A stretch of DNA of 59,542 nucleotides, from contig JAPKCC010000004.1 in assembly GCA_028823105.1 (NCBI GenBank), positions 1-59,542 on the forward strand. The letters are read 5' to 3'. Under the pieces are notes generated by a model. It ran no database searches. It was given only the letters and a program-made list of their open reading frames with translations, and was not told the DNA's origin. This document shows positions 1 to 8,534 of the stretch, in pieces. A program made the translations under genes and the position numbers. The stretch's first letter is position 1. Each line of letters starts with the position of its first letter. Origin of the DNA: Phycisphaerales bacterium (GTDB taxonomy: Bacteria > Planctomycetota > Phycisphaerae > Phycisphaerales > SM1A02).

Positions 1-111
1 GAAGTCTTCAGCGGTGACGCTGTAGTCGACGGTCACGGCTCCGGTGATGTCGGCGAAGGACGCTCCGGCGACGGCCAATCCAAGTCCTAGACCAAGGGCA
101 TGAGTCTTCAT
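1..111 (-). CDS. Exported protein of unknown function, N-terminal fragment
   Basis: The gene reads leftward off the window edge, so only its first 37 codons are visible. It opens with MKTHALGLGLGLAVAGASFA, a short basic N-terminus, a hydrophobic Gly/Leu/Ala core and an Ala-x-Phe-Ala cleavage site, which is a typical Sec signal peptide. The mature part begins DITGAVTVDYSVTAEDF. A purine-rich GAGGAAAAG lies just upstream of the ATG at 111 and supports this start. The function cannot be judged from this fragment. Secretion is confident; identity is unknown. Confidence 0.7.
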   Translation of the reverse strand, partial: MKTHALGLGLGLAVAGASFADITGAVTVDYSVTAEDF

Positions 112-392
112 TTCTTCTTTTCCTCAAATCAAGATTCTGAGTTGAACGTGGGACGCCACGTTGGCAGCCGCAAGTCCTCTCCGAAGATCTCAAAGATGAA
201 CGCGGACGCGGTGGAGTCAAGCCCGGAGCCAATCTCAACGCCGTTTTTTTCGCCAAGGGGCGTCAAATGTGTCGCGGAGGATCTGTCATTCGATGACCAG
301 GCGGTCGAGATCGGTGTTCTGTGACATTCAGAGCCGATTCTTAGGGTGAAGGATCAAGTACACCCGACGAAGGCAACTTCGATTATCGGAAG
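112..392. other. Intergenic region with a small inverted repeat
   Basis: This stretch lies between the start of the exported protein and the end of miaB. The only structure I see is an inverted repeat, AACGTGG-GACG-CCACGTT, at 145-162. It sits about 35 bases upstream of the exported protein's start codon, where it could be an operator or a 5' leader hairpin. A run of seven T occurs at 243-249 with no hairpin before it. I see no convincing gene or terminator. Confidence 0.35.
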
Positions 393-2027
393 TCAGTGGC
401 GAAGTTTGTCGGGCACCGTGGCGTCGAGATCAACCATCCGCCCGTGGAGAATGAGTGGGCCGCTCCCCTCGATCCGGACCCGGACGATCGTTCCAAGCAA
501 CTGCTCGGCTCGGTCCCGAGTGGGGACGTTCAGCACGGTGATAAGGTCGCCCGGGGTCCTTCCGGAGATTTGGACGGCAAGACTGGACGGATGGTCACGA
601 GGTCCCTTTGCTGGAGCCAGCGCGGCGCCGAGCGAGATTCGTGGATCAGCCGCCGAGGGTGCGGCGTCGGAGATCGGGGAGCGATTGGTGATCCGTTCGA
701 CGAGGACATCGACCTCGCGACCCACCCACTCGGCATGCACTGCGGCACCGATCTCGGCCTGGAGGGCCAGAAGTTGGTTGTTCCGGAGCTTCTTCACATC
801 GAGTGGGACGTCATCCTCAAATCGATTGATGGCCGTGGTGCCGGGTCTCGGCGAGTACTTGAAGATGAAGTTGTTCTTGTACGGGACCCGGCGAAGGAGG
901 TCCTTCGTCAACTCGAAATCCTCGTCGGTCTCGGTGGGGAATCCGACGATGATGTCCCCTGCAATGGTCGCATCCGGGAGGACTTCGAGGACCCGATCCG
1001 TGAACTCAAGATACTCCTCGACGGTGTACCCGCGATTCATCAACTTGAGAATCCGATTCGAGCCGCTTTGCACCGGAACGTGGAGGTATCGGCAGATTCG
1101 TGGGCGAGAGGCCATCACCTCGAGCACGTCGTGTCCGAAGTCCTTCGGATAACTCGTCAGGAACCGAATTCTGGACAGCTCGGGGACCTCATCGTGGATT
1201 CTCGCGAGCAGTTTTGCGAAGGTGGTCAGATTCGGGTCGTCCACCGTCTCGTTCCGAAATGCGGACAGCCCGGGGCCGATCTGGGGTTGCTCTCGACCGT
1301 CCAGGGTCACGGCCATCCCATGGGTGTAGCGGTAGTGATTCACGGTCTGCCCGAGCAGGGTCACCTCGATGACGCCCGATGCTGCCAGGCGGCGGCATTC
1401 TTCGACGATCGAGTCAGGTGGGCGGTGTACCTCGGCTCCGCGGGTGTACGGAACGACGCAATACGTACAGAACTTGTTGCAGCCCCGCGTGATGCGGACG
1501 TAAGCGCTTCGAACGCCGCTGGTCGCCCGATCCGGATCGAAGGCTCGGGCGAGATCCAAGGTTTCGAGGTCGTCGGCGGAAGCAGAAAGGGCGGCGGATC
1601 GGCGACTCGTGTTGCCAGCCAGCGCCACGCGATCCTCGATATCGGCGGCCATTGGATGCTCGAGGGCGGCGGTCCGGACCACGTTGTCGATCAACATCGG
1701 AAGTTTGTCGAGTTCGCCGGGGCCGCACAGGAGATCGATCTGCGGATAGCGGCGAAGCATGTCGACGCCGTCTCGTTCCGCCATGCATCCCAGAACACCC
1801 AGAATCAGTTTTTCGCCAGCCTTCTTTCGCTTTCCGACGATCCCAACCCGGCTGTATGCCTTGCTCTCCGCATGCTCCCGCACGCTGCAGGTATTGAAGA
1901 GCAGGACGTCGGCGTCATCGGTCTCGGTGGTGAAGCTGTAACCGAGCGACTCGAGGTGACCTCGGACGAGCTCGCTGTCGAGTTCGTTCATCTGACATCC
2001 GAAGGTCTCGAGGTACACGGTCTTCAA
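393..2027 (-). CDS. miaB: tRNA-2-methylthio-N6-dimethylallyladenosine synthase
   Basis: MiaB is a radical-SAM methylthiotransferase that adds the 2-methylthio group to i6A37 in tRNAs reading UNN codons. The N-terminal UPF0004 domain has the three cysteines for the second iron-sulfur cluster at about C11 (FGCQ), C47 (NTCSV) and C81 (LGCMAE). The radical-SAM motif GCNKFCTYCVVPYTRG carries C183, C187 and C190. A TRAM-like RNA-binding segment ends the protein. At 544 residues it is longer than usual: an extra loop at about 125-170 and an insert inside the TRAM region explain the length. The start is a TTG at 2027, supported by AAGGA seven bases upstream and by the canonical N-terminus MKTVYLETFGCQMNELDSE. 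It is transcribed away from ftsW. Confidence 0.96.
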   Translation of the reverse strand: MKTVYLETFGCQMNELDSELVRGHLESLGYSFTTETDDADVLLFNTCSVREHAESKAYSRVGIVGKRKKAGEKLILGVLGCMAERDGVDMLRRYPQIDLLCGPGELDKLPMLIDNVVRTAALEHPMAADIEDRVALAGNTSRRSAALSASADDLETLDLARAFDPDRATSGVRSAYVRITRGCNKFCTYCVVPYTRGAEVHRPPDSIVEECRRLAASGVIEVTLLGQTVNHYRYTHGMAVTLDGREQPQIGPGLSAFRNETVDDPNLTTFAKLLARIHDEVPELSRIRFLTSYPKDFGHDVLEVMASRPRICRYLHVPVQSGSNRILKLMNRGYTVEEYLEFTDRVLEVLPDATIAGDIIVGFPTETDEDFELTKDLLRRVPYKNNFIFKYSPRPGTTAINRFEDDVPLDVKKLRNNQLLALQAEIGAAVHAEWVGREVDVLVERITNRSPISDAAPSAADPRISLGAALAPAKGPRDHPSSLAVQISGRTPGDLITVLNVPTRDRAEQLLGTIVRVRIEGSGPLILHGRMVDLDATVPDKLRH

Positions 2028-2201
2028 GGCTTGATCCTTCAGGCGGGTGGAAGAGGGTTGGCGCAGCGTGCAGGGTAGCAGGCTGTTCCGGCGAACCAGT
2101 CACAAACGATGTCCGAGACGGGGATGGGGCGTTATTCTCTCTGGAATGGACTGGCGCGGCCGTGGAAATTTCCTTCGACTACTCGGATCAGGAGCCAACC
2201 G

Positions 2202-2309
2202 ATGACGTTCACCACCGGGGAAATTCTGGCGTTGGTGGCGATCGGCTTCGTGCTTGCCGTGATTGTGGCCGCGTACATGATCATCTCCCGCAAGAAGGGC
2301 TGGATGTGA
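2202..2309 (+). CDS. Small single-pass membrane protein, 35 aa
   Basis: This 35-residue peptide starts MTFTTGEILALVAIGF and has one strongly hydrophobic helix (about residues 7-27) followed by a basic tail ending SRKKGWM. The ATG at 2202 has AGGAG eight bases upstream, which favours it over the in-frame ATG further upstream at 2109. It lies 59 bases before ftsW on the same strand, so the two are probably co-transcribed. A hairpin, ACCGCC-GGAAGT-GGCGGT at 2309-2326, follows the stop but has no T-tract. The function is unknown; a role with the division or cell-wall genes next to it is a guess from position. Confidence 0.6.
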   Translation: MTFTTGEILALVAIGFVLAVIVAAYMIISRKKGWM

Positions 2310-2368
2310 CCGCCGGAAGTGGCGGTTAAAAATCGCCCGGACGAGTCAATCCGGCCGATATCGAACGC

Positions 2369-3661
2369 ATGCGGGCCGGACAGATCGTCGCACTACTCGT
2401 GGTCACACTCTTCGTCTTCGGGGTGGTGATGGTCAATTCGGCGTCCCTTCGAAGGGTGGAGGATCCGGGAACCTCGATCCGGCTCGCCGGCCCCGACCAT
2501 TCCTACACCTTGAATGTCTCTGAATCGACCGGACTGGCGGGTCGTCGAGTGACTGAGACGCTGCTCGGGAAGCAGACCCAGTTTGCCGCCATCGCCATCA
2601 TCGCGCTGATCATCGGTGCCTTTGTTCCGGTCGAACGGCTCTCTCGAATGGGGGGTCTGGTTTCGCCGGTGCCGTGGATTCTGGCGGCCATCTTGTGTTC
2701 CCTGTTGCTGACGTTCACGCCGTTGGGCGTCACCATGCACGGTGCGCAGCGGTGGATCCGAATCGGGCCACTTCAATTTCAGCCAAGTGAGTTGGCCAAG
2801 TGGGGGCTTCCATTCATCGTGGCTTGGCACTGTGTTCGCCATGCCCCGAGCATGAAACGGTTCGCCACGGGACTTCTTCCTCCGCTCATCCTCTCCGGGC
2901 TTATTTGCGGGCTGATCGCCAAGGAGGACCTTGGAACGGCGGTCCTGATCATGTTCGTGACGGTCATGATGCTTCTGGTCGCGGGTGCTCGTTGGTGGCA
3001 TGTTGTCGGCCTGCTACCGGTCGGCTTGGTTGCGTTCGTCGGCCTCGTCCTCGCCGAGCCCTATCGCGTCCGACGGATCATGGCCTTTCTTGATCCTTTC
3101 GCGGATGCTCAGGACTCCGGGTATCAACTCGTCCAGTCTCTGGGATCGATCGTGACCGGAGGCGTCTCCGGCGTCGGGTTCGGAAACTCCCTGCAGAAGA
3201 ACGGCTATTTGCCGGAGACTCAGACGGATTTCATCTTCGCCATCATCTGTGAGGAACTTGGGACCTTCGGAGCCGCGATGCTGATCGCACTCTTCGTGGG
3301 ACTGGTGCTGATCGGTGCGCAGATCATTACGGGCCGGTCGAGCCCCGCCGCGATGGTGCCCGACGTTGCGGCGCGAGCCGTACCTCGGTTCAGCAGGATT
3401 CTGGGCTTCGGAATCATCCTGACGTTCGGTCTCCAGGCCGCCATCAACCTCGCCGTCGTCACCGGTCTGGCACCCACCAAGGGCATCGCGCTCCCGCTGG
3501 TGAGCCGAGGCGGCACCGGTTGGATCCTGACCGCACTCTCGCTGGGACTGCTCATCTCGATCGATCGGCGGGCCTGGCGAATCTCGAAGGAAGCCGGCCT
3601 CGACACCCTCGACACCAAAGAGTCTGCCAGCCCGTCCAGCTTCGAGACCGAACTCACATGA
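2369..3661 (+). CDS. ftsW: SEDS-family peptidoglycan polymerase, FtsW type
   Basis: FtsW is the lipid II glycosyltransferase of the divisome, a polytopic inner-membrane protein of the SEDS family. Family motifs seen here are GAQRWIRIGPLQFQPSELAKW and, in the acidic loop, PETQTDFIFAIICEELG, plus the late RGGTGW segment. The 430-residue length and many hydrophobic helices fit. The loop between helix 1 and helix 2 (about residues 25-70) is unusually long. I favour FtsW over RodA because the stop codon overlaps the start of murG by four bases (3658-3661), as in division and cell-wall clusters. RodA cannot be excluded by sequence alone. Confidence 0.9.
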   Translation: MRAGQIVALLVVTLFVFGVVMVNSASLRRVEDPGTSIRLAGPDHSYTLNVSESTGLAGRRVTETLLGKQTQFAAIAIIALIIGAFVPVERLSRMGGLVSPVPWILAAILCSLLLTFTPLGVTMHGAQRWIRIGPLQFQPSELAKWGLPFIVAWHCVRHAPSMKRFATGLLPPLILSGLICGLIAKEDLGTAVLIMFVTVMMLLVAGARWWHVVGLLPVGLVAFVGLVLAEPYRVRRIMAFLDPFADAQDSGYQLVQSLGSIVTGGVSGVGFGNSLQKNGYLPETQTDFIFAIICEELGTFGAAMLIALFVGLVLIGAQIITGRSSPAAMVPDVAARAVPRFSRILGFGIILTFGLQAAINLAVVTGLAPTKGIALPLVSRGGTGWILTALSLGLLISIDRRAWRISKEAGLDTLDTKESASPSSFETELT

Positions 3662-4776
3662 CGACAGCACCATCGAGCCCGGCGCGGATCATCTTTGCTG
3701 GGGGCGGGACCGGTGGCACCGTCGGCCCCGGGATCGCGATCGCGGAACGTCTTCTCGATTTAGAGCCTTCGCTCAAGATTCTCTTCGTGTGTTCGGATCG
3801 GGACGTCGATCGCCGGTTGCTGGACCCAGGTGGTTGGTCTTGCTGCCCAACCTCGGCTCGCAGTCCATCCTTTCATCCCCAGGCGGCCCTTCGATTTGCT
3901 CGCGGATGGATCGCGACGCGTCGCCAGGTTCGTGAGCTCCTCGCAGATCCGATCAGGACGCGGGTGGTGGCGCTCGGCGGGTTCGTGGCACCACCAGTCG
4001 TCCGAGAGGCGGTGCATCGGGGAGTGCCGGTGGATCTCCTGAATCTGGATCGCGTGGCAGGTCGGGCCAATCGGTGGATCGCCAGACGCGCAGATCACGT
4101 TCTGACCGCGGTTCCGACGGAACTCCCGAATTCCCTGCCGCCGACGGGCGTTCCATTGCGACGGTGCGTGCTCCCGGAAGGGTCGGCTGAGTCATGTCGG
4201 GTCAGTCTCGGATTGAAGCCTGATCGCCCGACCTTGCTGGTCACTGGTGCATCGCAAGGCGCGCAATCGATCGACTGGTTTTTGCGTGACTTAGTTCCAC
4301 GTCACCCGGAATGGTTCGATGGCTGGCAGATCCTCCATCTGGCAAGCGAGGACTCCGTACCACAGCTGCAAGAGGAATACTCTGTCAGCGGGATTCATGC
4401 GGTGGTACTCCCGTTCCTTGATCGAATGGGCGCCGCGTGGGGTGCCGCCGATCTCGCGATCACCCGGGGCGGTGCGAGTTCAATCGCCGAAGTGGCCGCC
4501 AGTCGGACTCCAGCCATCGTGTTGCCATATCCCTGGCATGAGGATGAGCACCAACTTCGAAACGCGACGGAACTTGAGCGGACCGGGGGGATTGTGGTCC
4601 GGCGTGATCCGGCGAAGGGGATTGCGGCGATCACGGCATTGGAGTCGAGACTGGCGATTCTCCTTCGATCCGCGGATGAACGAGCCAAGATGAAGGCATC
4701 ATTCCCAACCGTCGGCGCGGACGCGGCGGCCGCCATCGCCAGAATGCTTCTTCAGCCATCCGAAACATCGAACTGA
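3658..4776 (+). CDS. murG: UDP-GlcNAc:lipid I N-acetylglucosaminyltransferase
   Basis: MurG transfers GlcNAc to lipid I to make lipid II on the inner face of the membrane. Two GT-B half-domains are recognisable: the N-terminal glycine loop FAGGGTGGTVGPGIAIAE, the second loop TGASQGAQSIDWFLRD, and the donor-binding segment RGGASSIAEVAASRTPAIV followed by HEDEHQLRNA. Most MurG proteins have His after GGTGG; here it is Thr, which is unusual because that His is highly conserved. The ATG at 3658 overlaps the ftsW stop and gives 372 residues, a normal length. In-frame sequence upstream lies inside ftsW and is not part of the gene. Confidence 0.9.
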   Translation: MTTAPSSPARIIFAGGGTGGTVGPGIAIAERLLDLEPSLKILFVCSDRDVDRRLLDPGGWSCCPTSARSPSFHPQAALRFARGWIATRRQVRELLADPIRTRVVALGGFVAPPVVREAVHRGVPVDLLNLDRVAGRANRWIARRADHVLTAVPTELPNSLPPTGVPLRRCVLPEGSAESCRVSLGLKPDRPTLLVTGASQGAQSIDWFLRDLVPRHPEWFDGWQILHLASEDSVPQLQEEYSVSGIHAVVLPFLDRMGAAWGAADLAITRGGASSIAEVAASRTPAIVLPYPWHEDEHQLRNATELERTGGIVVRRDPAKGIAAITALESRLAILLRSADERAKMKASFPTVGADAAAAIARMLLQPSETSN

Positions 4777-4823
4777 CCGTCTGAGCTGGGCCTCGCCGTC
4801 TCGGTCTCAGTCTCGGAGCATCG

Positions 4824-4862
4824 AAAAAACAACCGCCCCGGCGTTCGTCGCCAGGGCGGTTG
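4824..4862 (-). terminator. Rho-independent terminator of the M42 peptidase gene
   Basis: On the minus strand a GC-rich hairpin (arms CAACCGCCC and GGGCGGTTG plus an inner GGCG/CGCC stem, loop of 5) is followed by six T residues. It lies 38 bases after the stop codon of the minus-strand gene ending at 4900. It may also limit read-through from murG, but on the plus strand the hairpin is not followed by a T-tract. Confidence 0.85.
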
Positions 4863-4899
4863 TGGTTGAATCAGACGCGAAAGAGACCACTCGACGTGA

Positions 4900-5973
4900 T
4901 CACTTCGCCTGATGGAGCCACGCGGCGAGGAGATCGACCGCGGACTGTGCGTCACTCTTCCTCATTGATTCCGTGACCGTATGGATATACCGAGTGCCGG
5001 CGGTGATGGCGATGCAGCGAGCGCCGTCCCCAGATCGCTGGATCGCGGCACCATCCTGGCCGCCGCGGCCCAGAATGCAGCGTTGGTGGGGGATTCGGTG
5101 CTTTCGCGCGACGGCGCAGAATTCATTGACGAGTCGGTAATCCGCGATCATCGAGGAGTCCTGGATCATCACCGCGGCGCCATCGCCCTGCTTCGTCACC
5201 CGCTCGGTGGTGGGGACGCCGGGGGTGTCGCAACTGAGCGTGACGTCGAGTCCGATGCCGTAGTCCGCGCCGACCCGGTTCGCAGCAATCCCCGCGCCCC
5301 GGAGTCCGACTTCTTCCTGAACCGTGAAGCCGACCACGATGTCGAGGGCGTGATTTCCGGCGGCGCCCTTTGCCTGGTCGAGTTTTCGAACCGCCTCGAT
5401 CGCGGTCCAGCAGGCGAATCGATTGTCGAGGGCTTTCGAGACCACGCTGTCGGGTTGATCGAGGAATGGTTCGTGCATCACCACGTAGTCACCGATTTTC
5501 ACCAGTTTCTGCACTTTCGCGGCGGGCATTCCGAGGTCGATGAAGAACTCCTCGACCCCGGGCACCTTGCTGCGTTCGGCGGGGCTGGAGATGTGGATGG
5601 GCTTCCCACCCGGATTCATGACGCCGATATGGTCGCCGGAATCCGTGCAGACGAGCACTCGGCGGGAGAACAGATTTCGGGGGTCGAAGCCGCCGGCGGC
5701 GTTGACCCAGAGGAAGCCGTGCTCATCCACGTGTCGAACATAGAACCCGATCTCGTCCATGTGGGCGGCGATCAGGACTGTCCCTGCCGACTTGCGTCCT
5801 CGCGTCTTTCGGGTCGCATTTCGACGGCAGATCAGCGAGCCGAGAGGGTCGACCTCCATCTCGTCGAAGAGTCCGTCAATCTCTTCTTCGATGGCCGCTC
5901 GAACCCGCTCCTCGCGACCGGGAATGCCGGGGATCTCACAGAGGCGTTTCAGAAGGTCGATGTTCATGGTCAA
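4900..5973 (-). CDS. M42-family metallo-aminopeptidase
   Basis: This 357-residue cytosolic protein belongs to the M42 family (glutamyl aminopeptidase / FrvX / TET-type), di-zinc exopeptidases that trim N-terminal residues and often form large tetrahedral assemblies. The ligand set is complete: H71 and D73 in HMDEIGF, bridging D183 in ALDNR, catalytic/ligand E220-E221 in VQEEVG, D243 in GLDV, and H331 in YIHTV. The length is normal. It stands alone, convergent with murG and divergent from the YgfZ-like gene. Substrate preference cannot be read from the sequence. Confidence 0.92.
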   Translation of the reverse strand: MTMNIDLLKRLCEIPGIPGREERVRAAIEEEIDGLFDEMEVDPLGSLICRRNATRKTRGRKSAGTVLIAAHMDEIGFYVRHVDEHGFLWVNAAGGFDPRNLFSRRVLVCTDSGDHIGVMNPGGKPIHISSPAERSKVPGVEEFFIDLGMPAAKVQKLVKIGDYVVMHEPFLDQPDSVVSKALDNRFACWTAIEAVRKLDQAKGAAGNHALDIVVGFTVQEEVGLRGAGIAANRVGADYGIGLDVTLSCDTPGVPTTERVTKQGDGAAVMIQDSSMIADYRLVNEFCAVARKHRIPHQRCILGRGGQDGAAIQRSGDGARCIAITAGTRYIHTVTESMRKSDAQSAVDLLAAWLHQAK

Positions 5974-6112
5974 GGCTCTCCAGGGCGTCGTCAGTCAGGG
6001 GCGTATAGGTGGGAACGAGGCGATAGGGTAGCTCCGATCCGGATCCTTCGATCCGTCGCATTGCGAAGGGCAAGGTTTCGCAGCCGGAGCCCGTCTTCGG
6101 GGACGCGGGGAC

Positions 6113-6118
6113 TATGAT
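6113..6118 (+). promoter_or_regulatory. Possible -10 box of the YgfZ-like operon
   Basis: TATGAT sits 40 bases before the ATG at 6158, in the divergent gap after the M42 gene. It matches TATAAT at five of six bases. No good -35 element is present at the expected distance, so this is only a weak promoter call. Confidence 0.3.
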
Positions 6119-6157
6119 CCGGCTCGTCTCAAGTCCGTTCCTTCAGTGGGATCTCGC

Positions 6158-7423
6158 ATGTATCAGTCGCCCCTGTCCGCCGCTCATCTTCTCGTCATGA
6201 AGCGTCTCCTCGAGCATCGGCGCGAGGTCGCCGCCTCCGCGTCCGAGATTCGAGGGGATCAGGTCGATCGGCAGGTTCCGACGTCCGTGGAACTGGAGAC
6301 CGTGCCGTGGGGCGTCGTCGAGGACGGCGGTGAGCCGGCGTGCGACGTGGTGTTGGACTTTGGCGAACTCGAGGCCGAATACGCCGCGATTCGTCGCGCG
6401 ACCGGGATATTCGACCGTGTCGACCGTGCGGTGATCGAATTGGTGGGCGGTGATGCCGAGGATCTCCTCGAGCGGCTGGTGACCAACGCGTTCGCCGGAC
6501 AGGCATCCAGCGTGATCCGGGCCTTCCTCCTGCAGCGAACTGGCCGGGTGCTGTCGGATCTGGTCCTCGTTCGACTCGACGATCGGGTGTTGGTGGAATT
6601 GGACCGAACCGACGTGGCGCGGGTTGTCTCGCATCTTGAAGGGTTCGTGTTCGCAGAAGACGTCAAGATTCTCGACCGCTCGTCGGATCTTCATCGAATC
6701 GACGTTCTCGGTCCGGAGTCGCCCGCGGTGATCGAATCGGTCTGCGGAAAATCTCTCCGGGGAGGGGAAGCGATGCAGGTTCAGATTGGTGAACATCCGG
6801 TCACGATCTTTGCCTTGGATACGCCGACGAGTTCGCCGGTGGGCGAACCGGGAATCGGTGTGGTGGTCGACCGGGCTCATGCAGAGGCGGTCTGGGAGAT
6901 CGTTCTCGCCGGGGCGCCGGCGGGGCGGCGACCGGTTCGAGCCATCGGTTGGAATGCCTTCAACATCGCGCGTCTGGAAGCCGGAACACCGCTCTTTCAC
7001 CTCGACTTTGGTCCGGACGCCCTTCCGCACGAAACGGGCGTGTTGGCGGATCGAGTGAGTTTTACCAAGGGTTGCTACCCCGGCCAGGAAGTGGTCGCCC
7101 GCATGGAGAGTCGAGGAAAGTCAAAGCGACGCGTCGTCGGTCTACGGGGAACCACCGACGCACTGCCCATCACCGGAGCCCAGATTTTCGACGAGACCGA
7201 AGGGGTCGGGAGCCAGGTCGGCGTGGTGACCGGGAGTACGATCGCGCCGATGCGCGGTGCCGCCATCATCGCGATCGCATCGATTCGAACATCGCATGTC
7301 GCGGTAGGGACCCGGGTACTGGTGAATGCGGAAGGCGAGATGGTCCCCGCGGTGGTGACCGCGCTGGACTTTGAACTTCCCGGGTCGCCCGAGCCGGAGG
7401 ATTCGGAAGGGGCCGAATCTTGA
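6158..7423 (+). CDS. YgfZ/GcvT-type folate-binding protein
   Basis: The protein has the folate-binding fold of GcvT and YgfZ. The hallmark KGCYPGQE, seen here as TKGCYPGQEVVARMESRGK about three-quarters of the way along, identifies the YgfZ branch (COG0354). That branch supports repair or assembly of certain iron-sulfur enzymes in a folate-dependent way. It is not the glycine-cleavage T protein, which lacks this Cys motif. I chose the ATG at 6158 (MYQSPLS, 421 aa) over a GTG four codons upstream. It overlaps the next small gene by four bases (TTGA, 7420-7423) and so begins a coupled three-gene operon. Confidence 0.85.
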   Translation: MYQSPLSAAHLLVMKRLLEHRREVAASASEIRGDQVDRQVPTSVELETVPWGVVEDGGEPACDVVLDFGELEAEYAAIRRATGIFDRVDRAVIELVGGDAEDLLERLVTNAFAGQASSVIRAFLLQRTGRVLSDLVLVRLDDRVLVELDRTDVARVVSHLEGFVFAEDVKILDRSSDLHRIDVLGPESPAVIESVCGKSLRGGEAMQVQIGEHPVTIFALDTPTSSPVGEPGIGVVVDRAHAEAVWEIVLAGAPAGRRPVRAIGWNAFNIARLEAGTPLFHLDFGPDALPHETGVLADRVSFTKGCYPGQEVVARMESRGKSKRRVVGLRGTTDALPITGAQIFDETEGVGSQVGVVTGSTIAPMRGAAIIAIASIRTSHVAVGTRVLVNAEGEMVPAVVTALDFELPGSPEPEDSEGAES

Positions 7424-7659
7424 ACCCGGATTCGCTGGGGGCATCCCCTGAAACGACCGAGTTATTCTCCGCACCAAACGGCGAGATTGCCCTCCTCGTC
7501 GGCGCAGCGCTGCTGACCCTTCTGGTGGTCGCCTTCGTCGTCGGCTTAATCGTGCATATCGTGCGCGAGGAACGAGCGGCCGGCCGGACCCCCGATGATC
7601 CAAAGGGAAGCGATGGAGCGAGACCGGACCCGCGCGACGCATCGGAGGCTCGAAAATGA
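7420..7659 (+). CDS. Small single-pass membrane protein, 79 aa
   Basis: It starts with TTG at 7420, overlapping the stop of the YgfZ-like gene, and ends at 7659, overlapping the ATG of the HMG-CoA lyase gene. One transmembrane helix lies at about residues 23-50, followed by a charged, Arg/Asp/Pro-rich cytoplasmic-type tail (EERAAGRTPDDPKGSDGA). No family is recognised. Tight overlap on both sides is the main evidence that it is a real gene. Confidence 0.6.
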   Translation: MNPDSLGASPETTELFSAPNGEIALLVGAALLTLLVVAFVVGLIVHIVREERAAGRTPDDPKGSDGARPDPRDASEARK

Positions 7660-8534
7660 TTGACTCCCGTTTCGTCAGAATCACCGAAGTCGGTCCACGG
7701 GACGGCCTGCAGAACGAGTCGGGGATCGTTCCGGCGACCGAGAAGATCGCCTTGGTGAACGCGCTCGGGCACGCCAGTTTTCCAGAGATCGAAGTGACGA
7801 GTTTCGTCAGTCCGCGGTGGGTCCCTCAACTTGCCGACGCCGCCGAGGTGATGGCGGGCATCGAACGCCGGCCGGGGACCATCTATTCGGTGCTGTGCCC
7901 CAACGAGAAGGGGGTCGAACGAGCGCTGGCCGCGAACGCCGGCAAGATCTCGATTTTCACCGCGGCCAGCGAGTCCTTCTGCCAGCGGAACCTCAATGCC
8001 ACGATCGAGGAGTCGATCGAGCGATTCAGGCCGGTGGTGAATGCCGCTCGAGCGGCGGGTCTTCCGCTGCGTGGATACGTCTCGTGCGTGGTCGAGTGTC
8101 CGTACGAAGGCCTGATCTCGCCCGAGCAGGTCGGCGAGACCGTCCGCCGGCTCCTGGCGCTGACCGATGGCGACATCGAGATCGCCCTCGGCGAGACGCT
8201 CGGTGTGGCGGATCCGGACCAGATCGAACAACTGCTGGAGGAGGTCGAGATCGATGTGGCGGTGTCCGCGATCGATCTCCACCTTCACGACACCCGGGGA
8301 AAGGCGCTGTCCTGCGTCGCTCGGGCACTCGACTGCGGCATTCGAGCCTTCGACTCAAGTTGCGCCGGTCTCGGTGGATGTCCATTTGCACCGGGGGCCA
8401 GTGGCAATCTCGCCACCGAGGCGTTGCTTGAATTCCTCGAAGGGGCCTCTTGGACCACGGGCGTGGATCGAAACGCCGTCCTTGAGGCGGCTTCCATCGC
8501 GAAGCGGATCACAGGTCGCGCGGCGGATGCCTGA
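7656..8534 (+). CDS. mvaB: Hydroxymethylglutaryl-CoA lyase
   Basis: HMG-CoA lyase splits HMG-CoA into acetoacetate and acetyl-CoA, the last step of leucine degradation. The DRE-TIM barrel family is clear: EVGPRDGLQNE at the N-terminus (metal-binding Asp and catalytic Arg), IEVTSFVSPRWVPQ, IDLHLHDTRGKAL with the metal-binding HxH, and GLGGCPFAPGASGN with the conserved active-site loop Cys. The length of 292 residues is typical. The rest of the leucine pathway is not nearby. Coupling to a YgfZ-like gene and a membrane peptide is not an arrangement I know. Confidence 0.93.
   Translation: MIDSRFVRITEVGPRDGLQNESGIVPATEKIALVNALGHASFPEIEVTSFVSPRWVPQLADAAEVMAGIERRPGTIYSVLCPNEKGVERALAANAGKISIFTAASESFCQRNLNATIEESIERFRPVVNAARAAGLPLRGYVSCVVECPYEGLISPEQVGETVRRLLALTDGDIEIALGETLGVADPDQIEQLLEEVEIDVAVSAIDLHLHDTRGKALSCVARALDCGIRAFDSSCAGLGGCPFAPGASGNLATEALLEFLEGASWTTGVDRNAVLEAASIAKRITGRAADA

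Noticed and set aside
100-324. 74-codon frame on the plus strand near the left edge
   Set aside because: It overlaps the start of the exported protein and has no RBS or motif; composition is like its intergenic surroundings.
396-2078. 560-codon plus-strand frame opposite miaB
   Set aside because: It mirrors miaB, which has all radical-SAM and TRAM motifs; the plus-strand product shows no domain and its length is explained by high GC at third positions.
2309-2326. Terminator after the 35-residue peptide
   Set aside because: The hairpin has only 6-bp arms and is followed by TAAAAA, not a T-tract; ftsW begins 43 bases later on the same strand.
4981-6117. Long open frame on the plus strand opposite the M42 aminopeptidase
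   Set aside because: It is antisense to a gene with a full set of catalytic residues, has odd composition (runs of Asp, Gly, Arg, Val) and no family motifs; GC-rich genomes often show such frames.
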